Positions 25,815 through 34,683 of a stretch of 64,000 nt of DNA are shown here, piece after piece; within the stretch, counting starts at the first letter, position 1; each line of letters opens with the position of its first letter. Under the pieces are notes generated by a model that had not been told where the DNA came from, did no database searches, and saw only the letters and a list, made by a program, of their open reading frames with translations. The position numbers and the translations under genes are program-made. This DNA is from CAXBGS01 sp963975425 (GTDB taxonomy: Bacteria > Planctomycetota > Planctomycetia > Pirellulales > Pirellulaceae), in the NCBI GenBank assembly GCA_963975425.1, contig CAXBGS010000018.1, positions 1 to 64,000 of the forward strand. Direction: 5' to 3'.

Positions 25815-27131
25815 GTGAAGTTCTCATTCTTGTGGCACCCCCAGCCGAATCTTTTCGCCGCGCTGGTTCGCTTTGCGGCTTTCATCGTATTGGCATCGAT
25901 CGGTATCGCGCCGCTGGCCAGCTCGGCAACGGCCGAAGATTGGTCTCGATTCCGCGGTCCGGACGCCAGCGGTGTGCAGGCACAACCGCTGCCGACGAAA
26001 TGGGATGACCAAACCAACTTGGCCTGGAAATCGGCTTTGCCGGGTCGTGGGTCCAGCAGTCCGGTCGTGTACGGCGATCGAGTTTTCTTGACGTCCTATA
26101 CCGGATACGGAATCAACGCCGAAGATCCAGGCGACCGCGACCAACTGCGACTGCACGTGATCTGCTTGTCGCTGACCGATGGCAGCATCTTGTGGGACGA
26201 ACCGATTGAACCGGCGCCAGAAGAACAAGCCGCTAAAGGTCAAATGGCCGGCCACGGTTACGCGTCGCCCACGCCTTGCGCGGACGAATCAAACGTTTAC
26301 GCATCGTTCGGGGCGTCGGGCATCGTCGCATTCACTCACGCAGGTGAACAGCTTTGGCGGCAAAGCGTTGGAACCAAAACGGTCGGTTTCGGCGCCGCAG
26401 CAAGTCCCATCCTGTTTGAGGATCTGGTCATCATGAACGCCTCGATCGAAGACGGTGCGGTGTACGGCATCGACAAAGCGACCGGTGAAATTCGCTGGCG
26501 AACCGACGGCATCCAAAAAGCCTGGACCACGCCGACTCTGGTATCGCTCAAGAATGGCCAAAGCGAGTTGGTGCTAAATCAAAAAGAAGCGATCCTTGGT
26601 CTCGATCCGCGCACCGGCGATCGGCTTTGGTCGTGTGATGCAATCCAAGACTATGTCGTGCCGTGCGTAGTCACCGATGGCGAAACGCTGTATTGCAGCG
26701 GAGGTCGATCGAACATGACGTTCGTCGTCAAAGCGGGCGGACGTGGTGACGTCACGGATTCGCATTTGGTGTGGGATGTGCCTCGCGGCGCAAACGTAAC
26801 CAGTCCCATTTTGGTCAACGGCTACCTTTACTGGTCGCACGACAAAGGGATCGCACTTTGCTTGCGTGCCAGCGACGGCGAAGAGATGTTCCGCGAGCGT
26901 ATGCCCAACGGCGGTCGTATCTATGCGTCGATCGTCAGCGATGGCGAAAAACTGTTCCTGACCACTCGCGAATCGGGAGTATTGGTGCTGGAGGCGTCGC
27001 CCCAATACAAGGAACTCGCCATCAATAAACTCGGCACCGACGACGAACGATTCAACGCGACCCCGGCAATCGTTGGCGGTCGAATGTTGATTCGATCTGA
27101 TCAGAACCTGTACTGCATCAAACAGCAGTAG
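25815..27131 (+). CDS. Secreted PQQ-like beta-propeller protein
   Basis: About 438 residues from GTG at 25815 (ATG at 25743 is possible). A signal peptide ends at ATAEDW. The mature protein begins WSRFRGPDASGVQAQPLPTKWDDQTNLAWKSALPG (split here by my reading: a FRGP strand and a W-D-x4-L-A-W-K strand), the usual opening of planctomycete PQQ-repeat proteins, then blades with GxxxALDxxTGxxxW-type strands (YGIDKATGEIRWRT, LGLDPRTGDRLWSC). Family members range from BamB-like scaffolds to quinoprotein dehydrogenases; I see no clear catalytic PQQ pocket. A small TGCGAG/CTCGCA hairpin at 27153-27170 follows the stop. Confidence 0.82.
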   Translation: MKFSFLWHPQPNLFAALVRFAAFIVLASIGIAPLASSATAEDWSRFRGPDASGVQAQPLPTKWDDQTNLAWKSALPGRGSSSPVVYGDRVFLTSYTGYGINAEDPGDRDQLRLHVICLSLTDGSILWDEPIEPAPEEQAAKGQMAGHGYASPTPCADESNVYASFGASGIVAFTHAGEQLWRQSVGTKTVGFGAAASPILFEDLVIMNASIEDGAVYGIDKATGEIRWRTDGIQKAWTTPTLVSLKNGQSELVLNQKEAILGLDPRTGDRLWSCDAIQDYVVPCVVTDGETLYCSGGRSNMTFVVKAGGRGDVTDSHLVWDVPRGANVTSPILVNGYLYWSHDKGIALCLRASDGEEMFRERMPNGGRIYASIVSDGEKLFLTTRESGVLVLEASPQYKELAINKLGTDDERFNATPAIVGGRMLIRSDQNLYCIKQQ

Positions 27132-27281
27132 CGATCATGTCTCTGCGGTTTATGCGAGACAAACCTCGCAACCCGCCTCGAAAATCGCCTCGAACCTAAC
27201 CGTCGTGGGTGATTTCGATGCGATTCATTGATTAGTATGAGTTGCCAGCCCCTCAAACTTGATATCCCCGTGAGCTCTTTG

Positions 27282-29960
27282 ATGACGAGAATCCCCTCTA
27301 TCGGCCTTTCCGCACTCCTGATTTTTGTGTGTGTTTTCTCGGCAAATGCGGCCGATCTTGAACTAAAAAAAGGTGACCACATCTGCTTGGTCGGCAACGC
27401 ATTGGGCGAACGAATGCAGTTCGAAAACCAGTGGGAATCGTTGCTGCATCAACGGTTTGCTGACTTGCAGTTGACCGTCCGTAACCTTTGCTTCCCCGGC
27501 GATGAAGCGTACGAGCGGATTCGGTCGAAAAACTTCGGCGAGCCCGATACACATCTCGCTCACAGCCAAGCATCCGTCGTGATGTATTTCTTTGGCTTCA
27601 ACGAATCGTTTGACGGCGAAAAGGGTTTGGCCGCGTTCAAGAAAGATTTGACAAAGCTTGTCGAGGAAACTCAGGCCAAAGACTACGGCATGGGCAACCC
27701 GCGTGTGGTACTGGTTTCCCCCATTGCGTTTGAAGACATCGGTGACCCAAACGTGAGCGACGGCACAACCGAAAACGAGAACTTGTCGCTGTACGCTGCG
27801 GCGATGGGCGAGGTTGCCGAAGCAACCGATGTGCCTTTCGTCGATCTGTTCACACCCACCAAAGCGTTGTTCGAATCTTCCGACGTCCAGCACACGCTCA
27901 ACGGCGCCCACTTAAACGGCAACGGGTACGCCGCGCTGGCCCCCATGATCAACAACGGCTTGTTTGGCGATGGCGGCCCCACGGATGTCGACCCCAAAGT
28001 CAAAGCGGAAGTCGATGACAAGAACTTTCATTGGTTCCACCGCTATCGCGCCGTCAATGGATTCTCGATTTACGGCGACCGCGGCAAAGCGGGTAACGAC
28101 GGCACCTATGACAACACCGCCGTGATGGAACGCGAGCGAGCGATCTTGGACGAAATGGCGGCCAACCGTGACGCGAGAATCTGGGCCGTTGCGGCCGGCG
28201 AATCGGTTCCCAAGGAAGTCGACGATTCCAACACGTTGCCGTTCATCACGCCCAAGACGAACGTCGGCGGTGCGGACGACCCGAATGCGAAAAAAGGAAA
28301 ACTCGGTTCGCTGGATTACCGCTCGGCAGAAGAGCAAAAGGAACTGTTCAAACTTGGCACAGGATTGCAAATCCAATTGGTCGCATCGGAAGAACAGTTT
28401 CCCGAATTGGCTAACCCTGTTGCACTGCAATTCGATAACAAGGGCCGCCTGTGGGTAGCGACCATGGCTTCTTATCCACACTGGAAGCCCAAGACGCCCA
28501 TGAATGACAAGTTGCTGATCTTTGAGGATCTCGATGGCGATGGGGATGCCGACGAGTGCAAGGTTTTTTCCGATAATCTGCACCAACCAACCGGTTTCGA
28601 ACTGGGCCGCGGCGGCGTCTACGTTTCGGCACAGCCGGATATCTGGTTCCAAAAAGACACCGACGGTGACGATCGCGCCGACGAGACGACTCGGCAATTG
28701 GTCGGATTCGATTCGGCAGATTCACACCACGGGATCGCGGCATTCGAGTGGGGACCAGGCGGCGGCTTGTACTTCGAGGAAGGCACGTTCAAGTACTCGG
28801 CGGTCGAGGCCAATGACGGCGTTCACCGTTTGGCCGAAGCCGGCATTTGGAGGTACGATCCGAAGACCGAAAAATTCATGGTGCACTCTTCCTTTGCGTT
28901 CGCAAACCCCTGGGGCCACTGCTTCGATCGTTGGGGACAGAACTTTATCGGTGACGCGTCACCGGGCAAAAGTTACTGGGCCGCCCCCATCACGGGACAC
29001 ATCAATTATCCCGACAAACACCCCGGCGGATCGCAGTGGAAACGCGTTGCTGGCCTGATCGGCGGCGACGCCAAGATCGATTACCCGACGTTCTATGAAA
29101 AGCGAACCCGTCCGCTGGCCGGATGTGCGATCGTTTCCAGCCGGCATTTCCCCGAAGACATGCAAGGCAATTTCCTGGTGACCAATGTGATCGGTGATCG
29201 CGCCGTCTTGAATCACAAGATCACCGAACAGGGCAGCGGATTCGTTGGCACCGAGGTCGAACCGATCATCTCATGTGACGACGGCAACTTCCGCCCTGTC
29301 GATGTCCAGTTCGCGCCCGACGGTTCGCTATACGTGGTCGACTGGCACAACGCGCTAATCGGACACCTGCAACACAACTTGCGAGACCCCAGTCGCGATC
29401 ACAGTCACGGTCGTATTTGGCGCATCACGCACAAGGATCGCCCTCTGCTTGAACCGGCCAAGATCGATGGCGAGCCGATCCCGGCGTTGCTGGAATTGCT
29501 GAAGTTGCCCGAAGACCGCACCCGCTATCGTGCCCGTCGCGAATTGGCTGATCGCGACAGCGACGATGTCATGGATTCGTTGGAATCCTGGATCGCCTCG
29601 CTCGACCAATCGGCACCCGATTACGAGCACCATTTGCTGGAAGCACTTTGGATGCAGCAAACACACAATCGCGTCAGCGATTCATTGCTGCAACAGGTGC
29701 TCTCGGCGAAAGACCACCGTGCTCGCGCGGCCGCCACGCGAGTGCTTTCGTTCGTCCTGGATGACATCGCCAACCATTACGAGTTGCTGGAGAAGTGCGT
29801 CAATGATGAACACCCTCGCGTCCGCTTGGAAGCGGTTCGTGCGATCAGTTTCCTCAAGGGCGACGACGCGATCGAGTTGGCGCTCGGTGTACTCGAACAT
29901 GAAATGGACGACTACTTGCAGTACACGCTGGACGAAACCATGCGTGCACTGGAACAGTAG
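27282..29960 (+). CDS. SGNH-hydrolase / PVC beta-propeller / HEAT protein
   Basis: A secreted protein of about 892 residues; ATG at 27282 starts a classic signal peptide (TRIPSIGLSALLIFVCVFSANA), though the frame opens at 27228. Three parts follow: an SGNH-like domain (about residues 25-230, with GDHICLVGN, FFGFNE, LNGAHLNGNGYAAL); a PVC-type soluble-glucose-dehydrogenase-like propeller (about 340-700, ANPVALQFDNKGRLWVATM and CDDGNFRPVDVQFAPDGSLYVVDW) with DxDGDxDxDE acidic loops that look Ca-binding; and C-terminal HEAT-like helices (about 735-890). Proteins of this class usually end in a CxxCH cytochrome domain; here it is absent and a haem protein is encoded by the next gene. Substrate unknown. 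Confidence 0.85.
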   Translation: MTRIPSIGLSALLIFVCVFSANAADLELKKGDHICLVGNALGERMQFENQWESLLHQRFADLQLTVRNLCFPGDEAYERIRSKNFGEPDTHLAHSQASVVMYFFGFNESFDGEKGLAAFKKDLTKLVEETQAKDYGMGNPRVVLVSPIAFEDIGDPNVSDGTTENENLSLYAAAMGEVAEATDVPFVDLFTPTKALFESSDVQHTLNGAHLNGNGYAALAPMINNGLFGDGGPTDVDPKVKAEVDDKNFHWFHRYRAVNGFSIYGDRGKAGNDGTYDNTAVMERERAILDEMAANRDARIWAVAAGESVPKEVDDSNTLPFITPKTNVGGADDPNAKKGKLGSLDYRSAEEQKELFKLGTGLQIQLVASEEQFPELANPVALQFDNKGRLWVATMASYPHWKPKTPMNDKLLIFEDLDGDGDADECKVFSDNLHQPTGFELGRGGVYVSAQPDIWFQKDTDGDDRADETTRQLVGFDSADSHHGIAAFEWGPGGGLYFEEGTFKYSAVEANDGVHRLAEAGIWRYDPKTEKFMVHSSFAFANPWGHCFDRWGQNFIGDASPGKSYWAAPITGHINYPDKHPGGSQWKRVAGLIGGDAKIDYPTFYEKRTRPLAGCAIVSSRHFPEDMQGNFLVTNVIGDRAVLNHKITEQGSGFVGTEVEPIISCDDGNFRPVDVQFAPDGSLYVVDWHNALIGHLQHNLRDPSRDHSHGRIWRITHKDRPLLEPAKIDGEPIPALLELLKLPEDRTRYRARRELADRDSDDVMDSLESWIASLDQSAPDYEHHLLEALWMQQTHNRVSDSLLQQVLSAKDHRARAAATRVLSFVLDDIANHYELLEKCVNDEHPRVRLEAVRAISFLKGDDAIELALGVLEHEMDDYLQYTLDETMRALEQ

Positions 29961-30092
29961 TTCCTAAGCGAATTTTTGAAACGGCAGGTCTCGACAAGCG
30001 TTCTGGGCAGTCGTTGCCGGCCGAAGTGGTAAAAGATCCGTTTGGATCAACCACAGTGAGAATTCGACGTCAATTTTTGTTAACAAAACCTT

Positions 30093-30114
30093 CCACCGGG
30101 ACATGTCCTGGTGG
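30093..30114. promoter_or_regulatory. 22-base palindrome upstream of the cupredoxin-cytochrome gene
   Basis: CCACCGGGACA is followed directly by TGTCCTGGTGG, a near-perfect palindrome of 11-base halves with one G-T pairing. It lies 71 bases before the ATG at 30185 and could be an operator for a dimeric regulator or an RNA hairpin. Confidence 0.5.
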
Positions 30115-30184
30115 ATGCCAACCACAACCCAGTGCCGAAAAACCTCGTTGCGGGACTCGGCCTCTTCATCGTGTCAGTTTTTTC

Positions 30185-32110
30185 ATGTTAAACCGCTCTA
30201 TCTTGTTGCTTGTCTGTTCGACGATTGGCCTTCACTCGGCCGTTGCGATCGACACCGGTGCCGCTCATCAACATGGCCAGGACACGGCCAAAAAAGTTGA
30301 GGCCCCGACGATCTTTTTGGACAAGAGTCCCAGAATTGTCGAGTATCAACTCAAGCGACTAGACAGCCAGCGACTGCTGTTGGTCGATCGCAAGACCGAC
30401 GACGTCAAGTACATTCCTGTGTACGAAGCCATCCTGGGACGTGACGGCATGACGCCTCAGTTCCAGCAAGAGGCGGTTGAAGCGCTTGCAAAGTTGCGTG
30501 AGACCGACGCCGCCACCGAACTGCTGGCGGTCCTGGCCAAGCTGGATACGGATGATCGCCAAGTCCGCCGCAACGCACGCAGCCTGGTCAAAATGTTGCT
30601 CGGACAACCAGCCGAGCTCTTAGCAAAAAAAACGGATTTGCTGGAGGAAGCATCGAAGTCAGACAGCGAATTCCGCCGTGCAATTGGCTACGCCGGCCTG
30701 ATCGTGGGCGGCAATCGCGACCAAGCGTGGTCACAGGCACAGAGCGACAGCGAATCCAAAATCGACTGGGCGTCATCCATCCCGTTGCTGCCCAAGCCCG
30801 AGTTGCGCATCGCCGCGCGAGACCGTTTAGCGGGATTGATCACGGATGACGATGCCCGTGTCCGCGCCGCCGCGATCACCGCGATCGCTTCGGTGCCGGC
30901 AAAGCAAGCGGAGACGTTCGAATTGGTCGCACCGCTGGTCAGCGACGATGGGCTTCGCAGGGTGGTCGTCCAAACATTGCTGCGAGTGCCTGCGAAACTG
31001 CGAGGCGCCGAAACGTCCGCCGACCTGGCTGCGACGCTGGTCAATCATGCGGAAACGACACCGCCGGCAAAACGGACGACCGACGAATTCATCGATGCCA
31101 TGCAATTGGCTGATCAACTGCTGGCAAAGTTGCCATCGGACCAAGCCAAGGCGTACCGAAATCGGCTGAGCGAAGTCACCGTACGCGTGATCAAGATTAA
31201 AACCGTCGAAGAGGAAATGCGTTATGACATTCCTTACTTCGTCGTCGAGGCTGGTCGCCCGGTTCAGGTGTTGCTGGAGAACCATGACTTGATGCCGCAC
31301 AATTTGGTCATCACCCGTCCCGGAAAGCTAAAGGAAATTGCCAATCTAGGACTACAGGTCGGCCCGAGCGGCGGATGGAAAGGGCTGCCTTATGTTCCCG
31401 AGTCCGATGACGTGCTGGAATCGACCGCGATGGTCCAGCCCGACAAGAGCGACCGCATCACCTTCGATGCTCCTACCGAACCCGGCGAGTATCCCTATGT
31501 TTGTACGTTCCCCCAGCACTGGTACCGCATGTACGGCGTCATGGTCGTCGTGAAAGACCTCGATGCGTGGAACAAAAACCCGGTGGAACCGGCCAACCCG
31601 ATCGGCAGCAACCGATCCTTCGTGCAGAGTTGGAATGTGGACGATCTGAAAGACGAATTGGACGGTGGCATGCGAGGCCGAACGGCCGACATCGGTGCGA
31701 AAGTTTTTGTCGAGGCGTCATGCAAGGGGTGCCACAAGGCCGCCGGCGAAGGAGGCGTCATCGGTCCTGATCTGACCGATCTGTTCACGCGCTGGAAAGG
31801 CGATCGCGTCGGAATCCTTCGTGAGATTTTGGACCCATCCCACAAGGTCGATGCCAAGTATCAGATGCACCAGGTTTTGACCGCCGACGGACGCGTCGTC
31901 TCGGGAATTATCGTCGCTGAGACCGATGACGATGTCACAATCTTGGAAAACCCAGAAGCCAAAGATCCGACGGTGATCGCTCAGGACGATATCGACGAAA
32001 TGCTGCCGTCAAAGAATTCGATGATGCCCAAGGCGCTGATGGATCAGTACACCAAAGACGAAATCTTCGAATTGATGGCGTACCTGGAAAGCATTAATCC
32101 GAAAAAATAG
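30185..32110 (+). CDS. HEAT / azurin-like cupredoxin / cytochrome c protein
   Basis: A secreted 641-residue redox protein. ATG at 30185 starts a signal peptide (LNRSILLLVCSTIGLHSAVA). Residues about 50-330 are Ala/Leu-rich HEAT-like helices. Residues about 345-455 form a type 1 copper domain: H372 in MPHNLVI, then C440-x4-H445-x3-M449 in CTFPQHWYRM, the same ligand spacing as azurin. Residues about 500-640 form a c-type cytochrome with CKGCH (C513, C516, H517) and MMP as a likely distal methionine, of the type found at the end of PVC propeller proteins (VLTADGRVVSGIIVAE). It follows the SGNH-propeller gene by 224 bases and probably takes electrons from it; that link is inferred. Confidence 0.9.
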   Translation: MLNRSILLLVCSTIGLHSAVAIDTGAAHQHGQDTAKKVEAPTIFLDKSPRIVEYQLKRLDSQRLLLVDRKTDDVKYIPVYEAILGRDGMTPQFQQEAVEALAKLRETDAATELLAVLAKLDTDDRQVRRNARSLVKMLLGQPAELLAKKTDLLEEASKSDSEFRRAIGYAGLIVGGNRDQAWSQAQSDSESKIDWASSIPLLPKPELRIAARDRLAGLITDDDARVRAAAITAIASVPAKQAETFELVAPLVSDDGLRRVVVQTLLRVPAKLRGAETSADLAATLVNHAETTPPAKRTTDEFIDAMQLADQLLAKLPSDQAKAYRNRLSEVTVRVIKIKTVEEEMRYDIPYFVVEAGRPVQVLLENHDLMPHNLVITRPGKLKEIANLGLQVGPSGGWKGLPYVPESDDVLESTAMVQPDKSDRITFDAPTEPGEYPYVCTFPQHWYRMYGVMVVVKDLDAWNKNPVEPANPIGSNRSFVQSWNVDDLKDELDGGMRGRTADIGAKVFVEASCKGCHKAAGEGGVIGPDLTDLFTRWKGDRVGILREILDPSHKVDAKYQMHQVLTADGRVVSGIIVAETDDDVTILENPEAKDPTVIAQDDIDEMLPSKNSMMPKALMDQYTKDEIFELMAYLESINPKK

Positions 32111-32164
32111 CCCCGATTTGTCCCTCGGGACGTAACCCGGATGGTTTTGGCGGTAATAGATTCT

Positions 32165-32797
32165 ATGAGCCAAAATACGTCCGATTCCGCCGATTCCGAT
32201 CCCGTCGGACCCGCCAAAGGGGCCGGACCTCTGGATCAGGACACGGCACAACCGCAAGTTTCGGCACAGAGCGAACTGGACGAAATGGCGGATTCGACTG
32301 AACAGTTCGTTCAGCACATCGCTGAACATCAAAACCGCTTGTTCAGCTACGTCTTTTCGATGCTAGCCGACCACACGCGGGCGAGCGACGTTTTGCAGGA
32401 AACCAACTTGGTCCTGTGGCGAAAGCGGGACGAGTTCCAAGAAGGGCAACCGTTTCTGCCGTGGGCATTCGCGATTGCCAGATTTCAAGTGCTCGCAAAC
32501 ATTCGTGATCGCAAACGCGAACGATGTTTGCTTGATTCCGACTTGGTCGAAATGTTGGCTCGTTCGGCGGAAGTGGAAGCCGACGCGTTCGAAGAAACCC
32601 GCATCGCCTTGCGTGAGTGTCTTTCGGACCTGACACCGAAAAATAGAGAATTGGTGCGAGATCGATATTTTCGCGCGATGCCCATCAACCAACTTGCCGA
32701 AACGCTCGGACGAGGGTCCAGCGCCATCAAGGTCGCGCTGCTGCGGATTCGCCGCCAGCTCGCCGAGTGTGTGACCCAGCGAGTCTCGAAGGCCTAG
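32165..32797 (+). CDS. ECF-type RNA polymerase sigma factor
   Basis: A 210-residue sigma-70-family factor. A poorly conserved N-terminal extension of about 35 residues precedes region 2 (LFSYVFSMLADHTRASDVLQETNLVLWRKRDEF, with the usual D-x2-QET), then the -10-binding WAFAIARFQVLANIRDRKRE, and region 4 (RELVRDRYFRAMPINQLAETLGRG, then SAIKVALLRIRRQLAEC). ATG at 32165 was preferred to a frame opening at 32141. It is followed after three bases by the FecR/LamG gene, a standard sigma/anti-sigma arrangement in planctomycetes. Confidence 0.93.
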   Translation: MSQNTSDSADSDPVGPAKGAGPLDQDTAQPQVSAQSELDEMADSTEQFVQHIAEHQNRLFSYVFSMLADHTRASDVLQETNLVLWRKRDEFQEGQPFLPWAFAIARFQVLANIRDRKRERCLLDSDLVEMLARSAEVEADAFEETRIALRECLSDLTPKNRELVRDRYFRAMPINQLAETLGRGSSAIKVALLRIRRQLAECVTQRVSKA

Positions 32798-32800
32798 AAA

Positions 32801-34516
32801 ATGAAATCATTCAACCCACCATCCGGTGCTGACGATCATGAACCGGCCGCCATCGAAGAACTGCAACAACTGTTGATGCGGTGGGAAGCGGACGAGCTTG
32901 ATGATACAGGCGTGCAGCGCGTCCGTGAGATCATGCACGGCAGCGAATCTGCTCGCCAGCATTATGTCCAGTGGCAAATGGTTCATGCCGCACTCTGTCT
33001 TGGCGACGACGTTGCCGGCCCGGTTGCGTCGACGCCAGCCGAGCATCCGATCCGAACGCACGCGACGCCACGATCGGGACCTGAACCATCATCAGCCATC
33101 GGACGTGCCCGCGTTTTCTTAGCCATTGCTGCTGGGTTGGTGATGTGCGTCTTGGCTTCGCGTTGGGCATACTTGGAATCGCGAACTGGCCAATCAGAAA
33201 AGTTGTTGACGCAATCCACCTCGACGATGGATCCGGCGGGAACCGTCGATGAGTCCGAAGAAACATCACAAGGCATCGCGCTGATCACCCGCTTGGTCGA
33301 CGTGGCATGGGCGGATGATTCTCAACGAGCGGCGGTCGGAGAGGCTTTGATGCCGGGACCGCTTGCGATCGAATCCGGTTTCGCACAGGTCGAATTCTTT
33401 TGCGGGGCGACAGTCATCGTCGAAGGACCGGCAATGCTTGAACTAGAATCGACCACTCACGCGCGAGTCATCCGCGGGCGACTGCGAGCACAGGTGCCGC
33501 CAGCGGCGCGAGGATTCGAGCTGAAGGTCGACGACATGCGCGTGGTGGATCTGGGCACCGAGTTTGGCTTGTCCGTTTCGGATGCCGGCGCGGACGTGCA
33601 AGTTTTTGATGGCGAAGTCGAACTGCATCGGCCCGACACCGAAAAGAAACTGGTCACCAAAGGCCAGTCATTCATTCGGAATCCGACTGGCGATTTGGCG
33701 CCTTCTGAATTGACGCCTGAGAAGTTCGTCGACATTGCGCACATGGCCATCCGTGACGAAGACCAAACCGATGCAAGGCACCAGCGATGGCAGGCATACA
33801 GCCGTCAACTGCGGCGGCGGCCGTCAATGATCGCGTACTACGCCTTCGATTCGCCCGAGCCCTGGGAACGGAAACTTGCCAATTCGAACCATCCGGCGAA
33901 TCCAGAACTCGACGGTGCCATTGTCGGTGCGAAATACACCACGGGACGATGGCGACACAAGGGAGCATTAGAATTCAAACGCCCAGGTGATCGATTACGT
34001 GTCCAAATCCCTGGCGAACATGGCTCGCTGACGCTGGCATGCTGGGTAAAGATCGACAGCCTGGATCGATGGTACAACTCGTTGTTCCTGACCGACAACT
34101 ATCAACAGGGCGAGCCCCACTGGCAGATTCTCGACACGGGGCAACTGTTCTTGTCGGTTCGCGTCAGCGCTCAAGATGGCGGTCAAGTACACCGTCCGGT
34201 CTTGTCACCACCGTTTTGGCAACCCTCGATGAGCGGACAATGGCTGCACTTGGCAACCACTTACGATGTGCAGCGCAAACGAACAACGCACTACGTCAAC
34301 GGGACCCAGCTTTCCCAGGAATCGATCCCCGATCAGCAACTGGTTTCCACCACGCGGATCGGCAGGGCGACGATCGGCAATTGGTCGCTGCCCACAAAGC
34401 CGGATGAATCGTTTGCGATTCGCAATCTGAACGGCAGCATCGATGAATTTGCGTTGCTGGGCGAAGTCCTCTCGGCCGATGAGATTCGAGAGATGTATGA
34501 AATGGGCCAGCCGTAG
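32801..34516 (+). CDS. FecR-LamG transmembrane protein (likely anti-sigma regulator)
   Basis: A 571-residue protein with a cytoplasmic N-terminal zone (about 1-100) that may hold the sigma factor, one transmembrane helix (104-122, VFLAIAAGLVMCVLASRWA), a FecR domain (about 165-300, FFCGATVIVEGPAML, VVDLGTEFGLSV, VQVFDGEVELH), and a LamG/concanavalin-like domain (about 370-560, SLTLACWVKIDSLDRWYNSLF and WLHLATTYD). The FecR part is the periplasmic sensor of FecI/FecR systems; the LamG part could bind a glycan and turn the pair into a polysaccharide sensor. It directly follows the sigma gene. The target regulon is not evident, although sulfatase genes lie 13 kb downstream. Confidence 0.88.
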   Translation: MKSFNPPSGADDHEPAAIEELQQLLMRWEADELDDTGVQRVREIMHGSESARQHYVQWQMVHAALCLGDDVAGPVASTPAEHPIRTHATPRSGPEPSSAIGRARVFLAIAAGLVMCVLASRWAYLESRTGQSEKLLTQSTSTMDPAGTVDESEETSQGIALITRLVDVAWADDSQRAAVGEALMPGPLAIESGFAQVEFFCGATVIVEGPAMLELESTTHARVIRGRLRAQVPPAARGFELKVDDMRVVDLGTEFGLSVSDAGADVQVFDGEVELHRPDTEKKLVTKGQSFIRNPTGDLAPSELTPEKFVDIAHMAIRDEDQTDARHQRWQAYSRQLRRRPSMIAYYAFDSPEPWERKLANSNHPANPELDGAIVGAKYTTGRWRHKGALEFKRPGDRLRVQIPGEHGSLTLACWVKIDSLDRWYNSLFLTDNYQQGEPHWQILDTGQLFLSVRVSAQDGGQVHRPVLSPPFWQPSMSGQWLHLATTYDVQRKRTTHYVNGTQLSQESIPDQQLVSTTRIGRATIGNWSLPTKPDESFAIRNLNGSIDEFALLGEVLSADEIREMYEMGQP

Positions 34517-34683
34517 CGTCGGTTCGCCATCTTCGGTCATGCATCACCGCTTCCCATTTCATGCGATCGGCGCGAAGATATTGGCAGCGACCGTTGCCCT
34601 TTTGATCGCCCGTCCGCTGTCATCGCGAATGCGAATTCTAAAGCAGCACCGCGGCGGGCTACCGATGCAAACGAAAGATGAAG

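Noticed and set aside
27912..28697. 261-residue open frame antisense to the SGNH-propeller gene
   Set aside because: It lies wholly over a gene with strong domain matches and arises from third-position GC bias; its peptide shows no domain.
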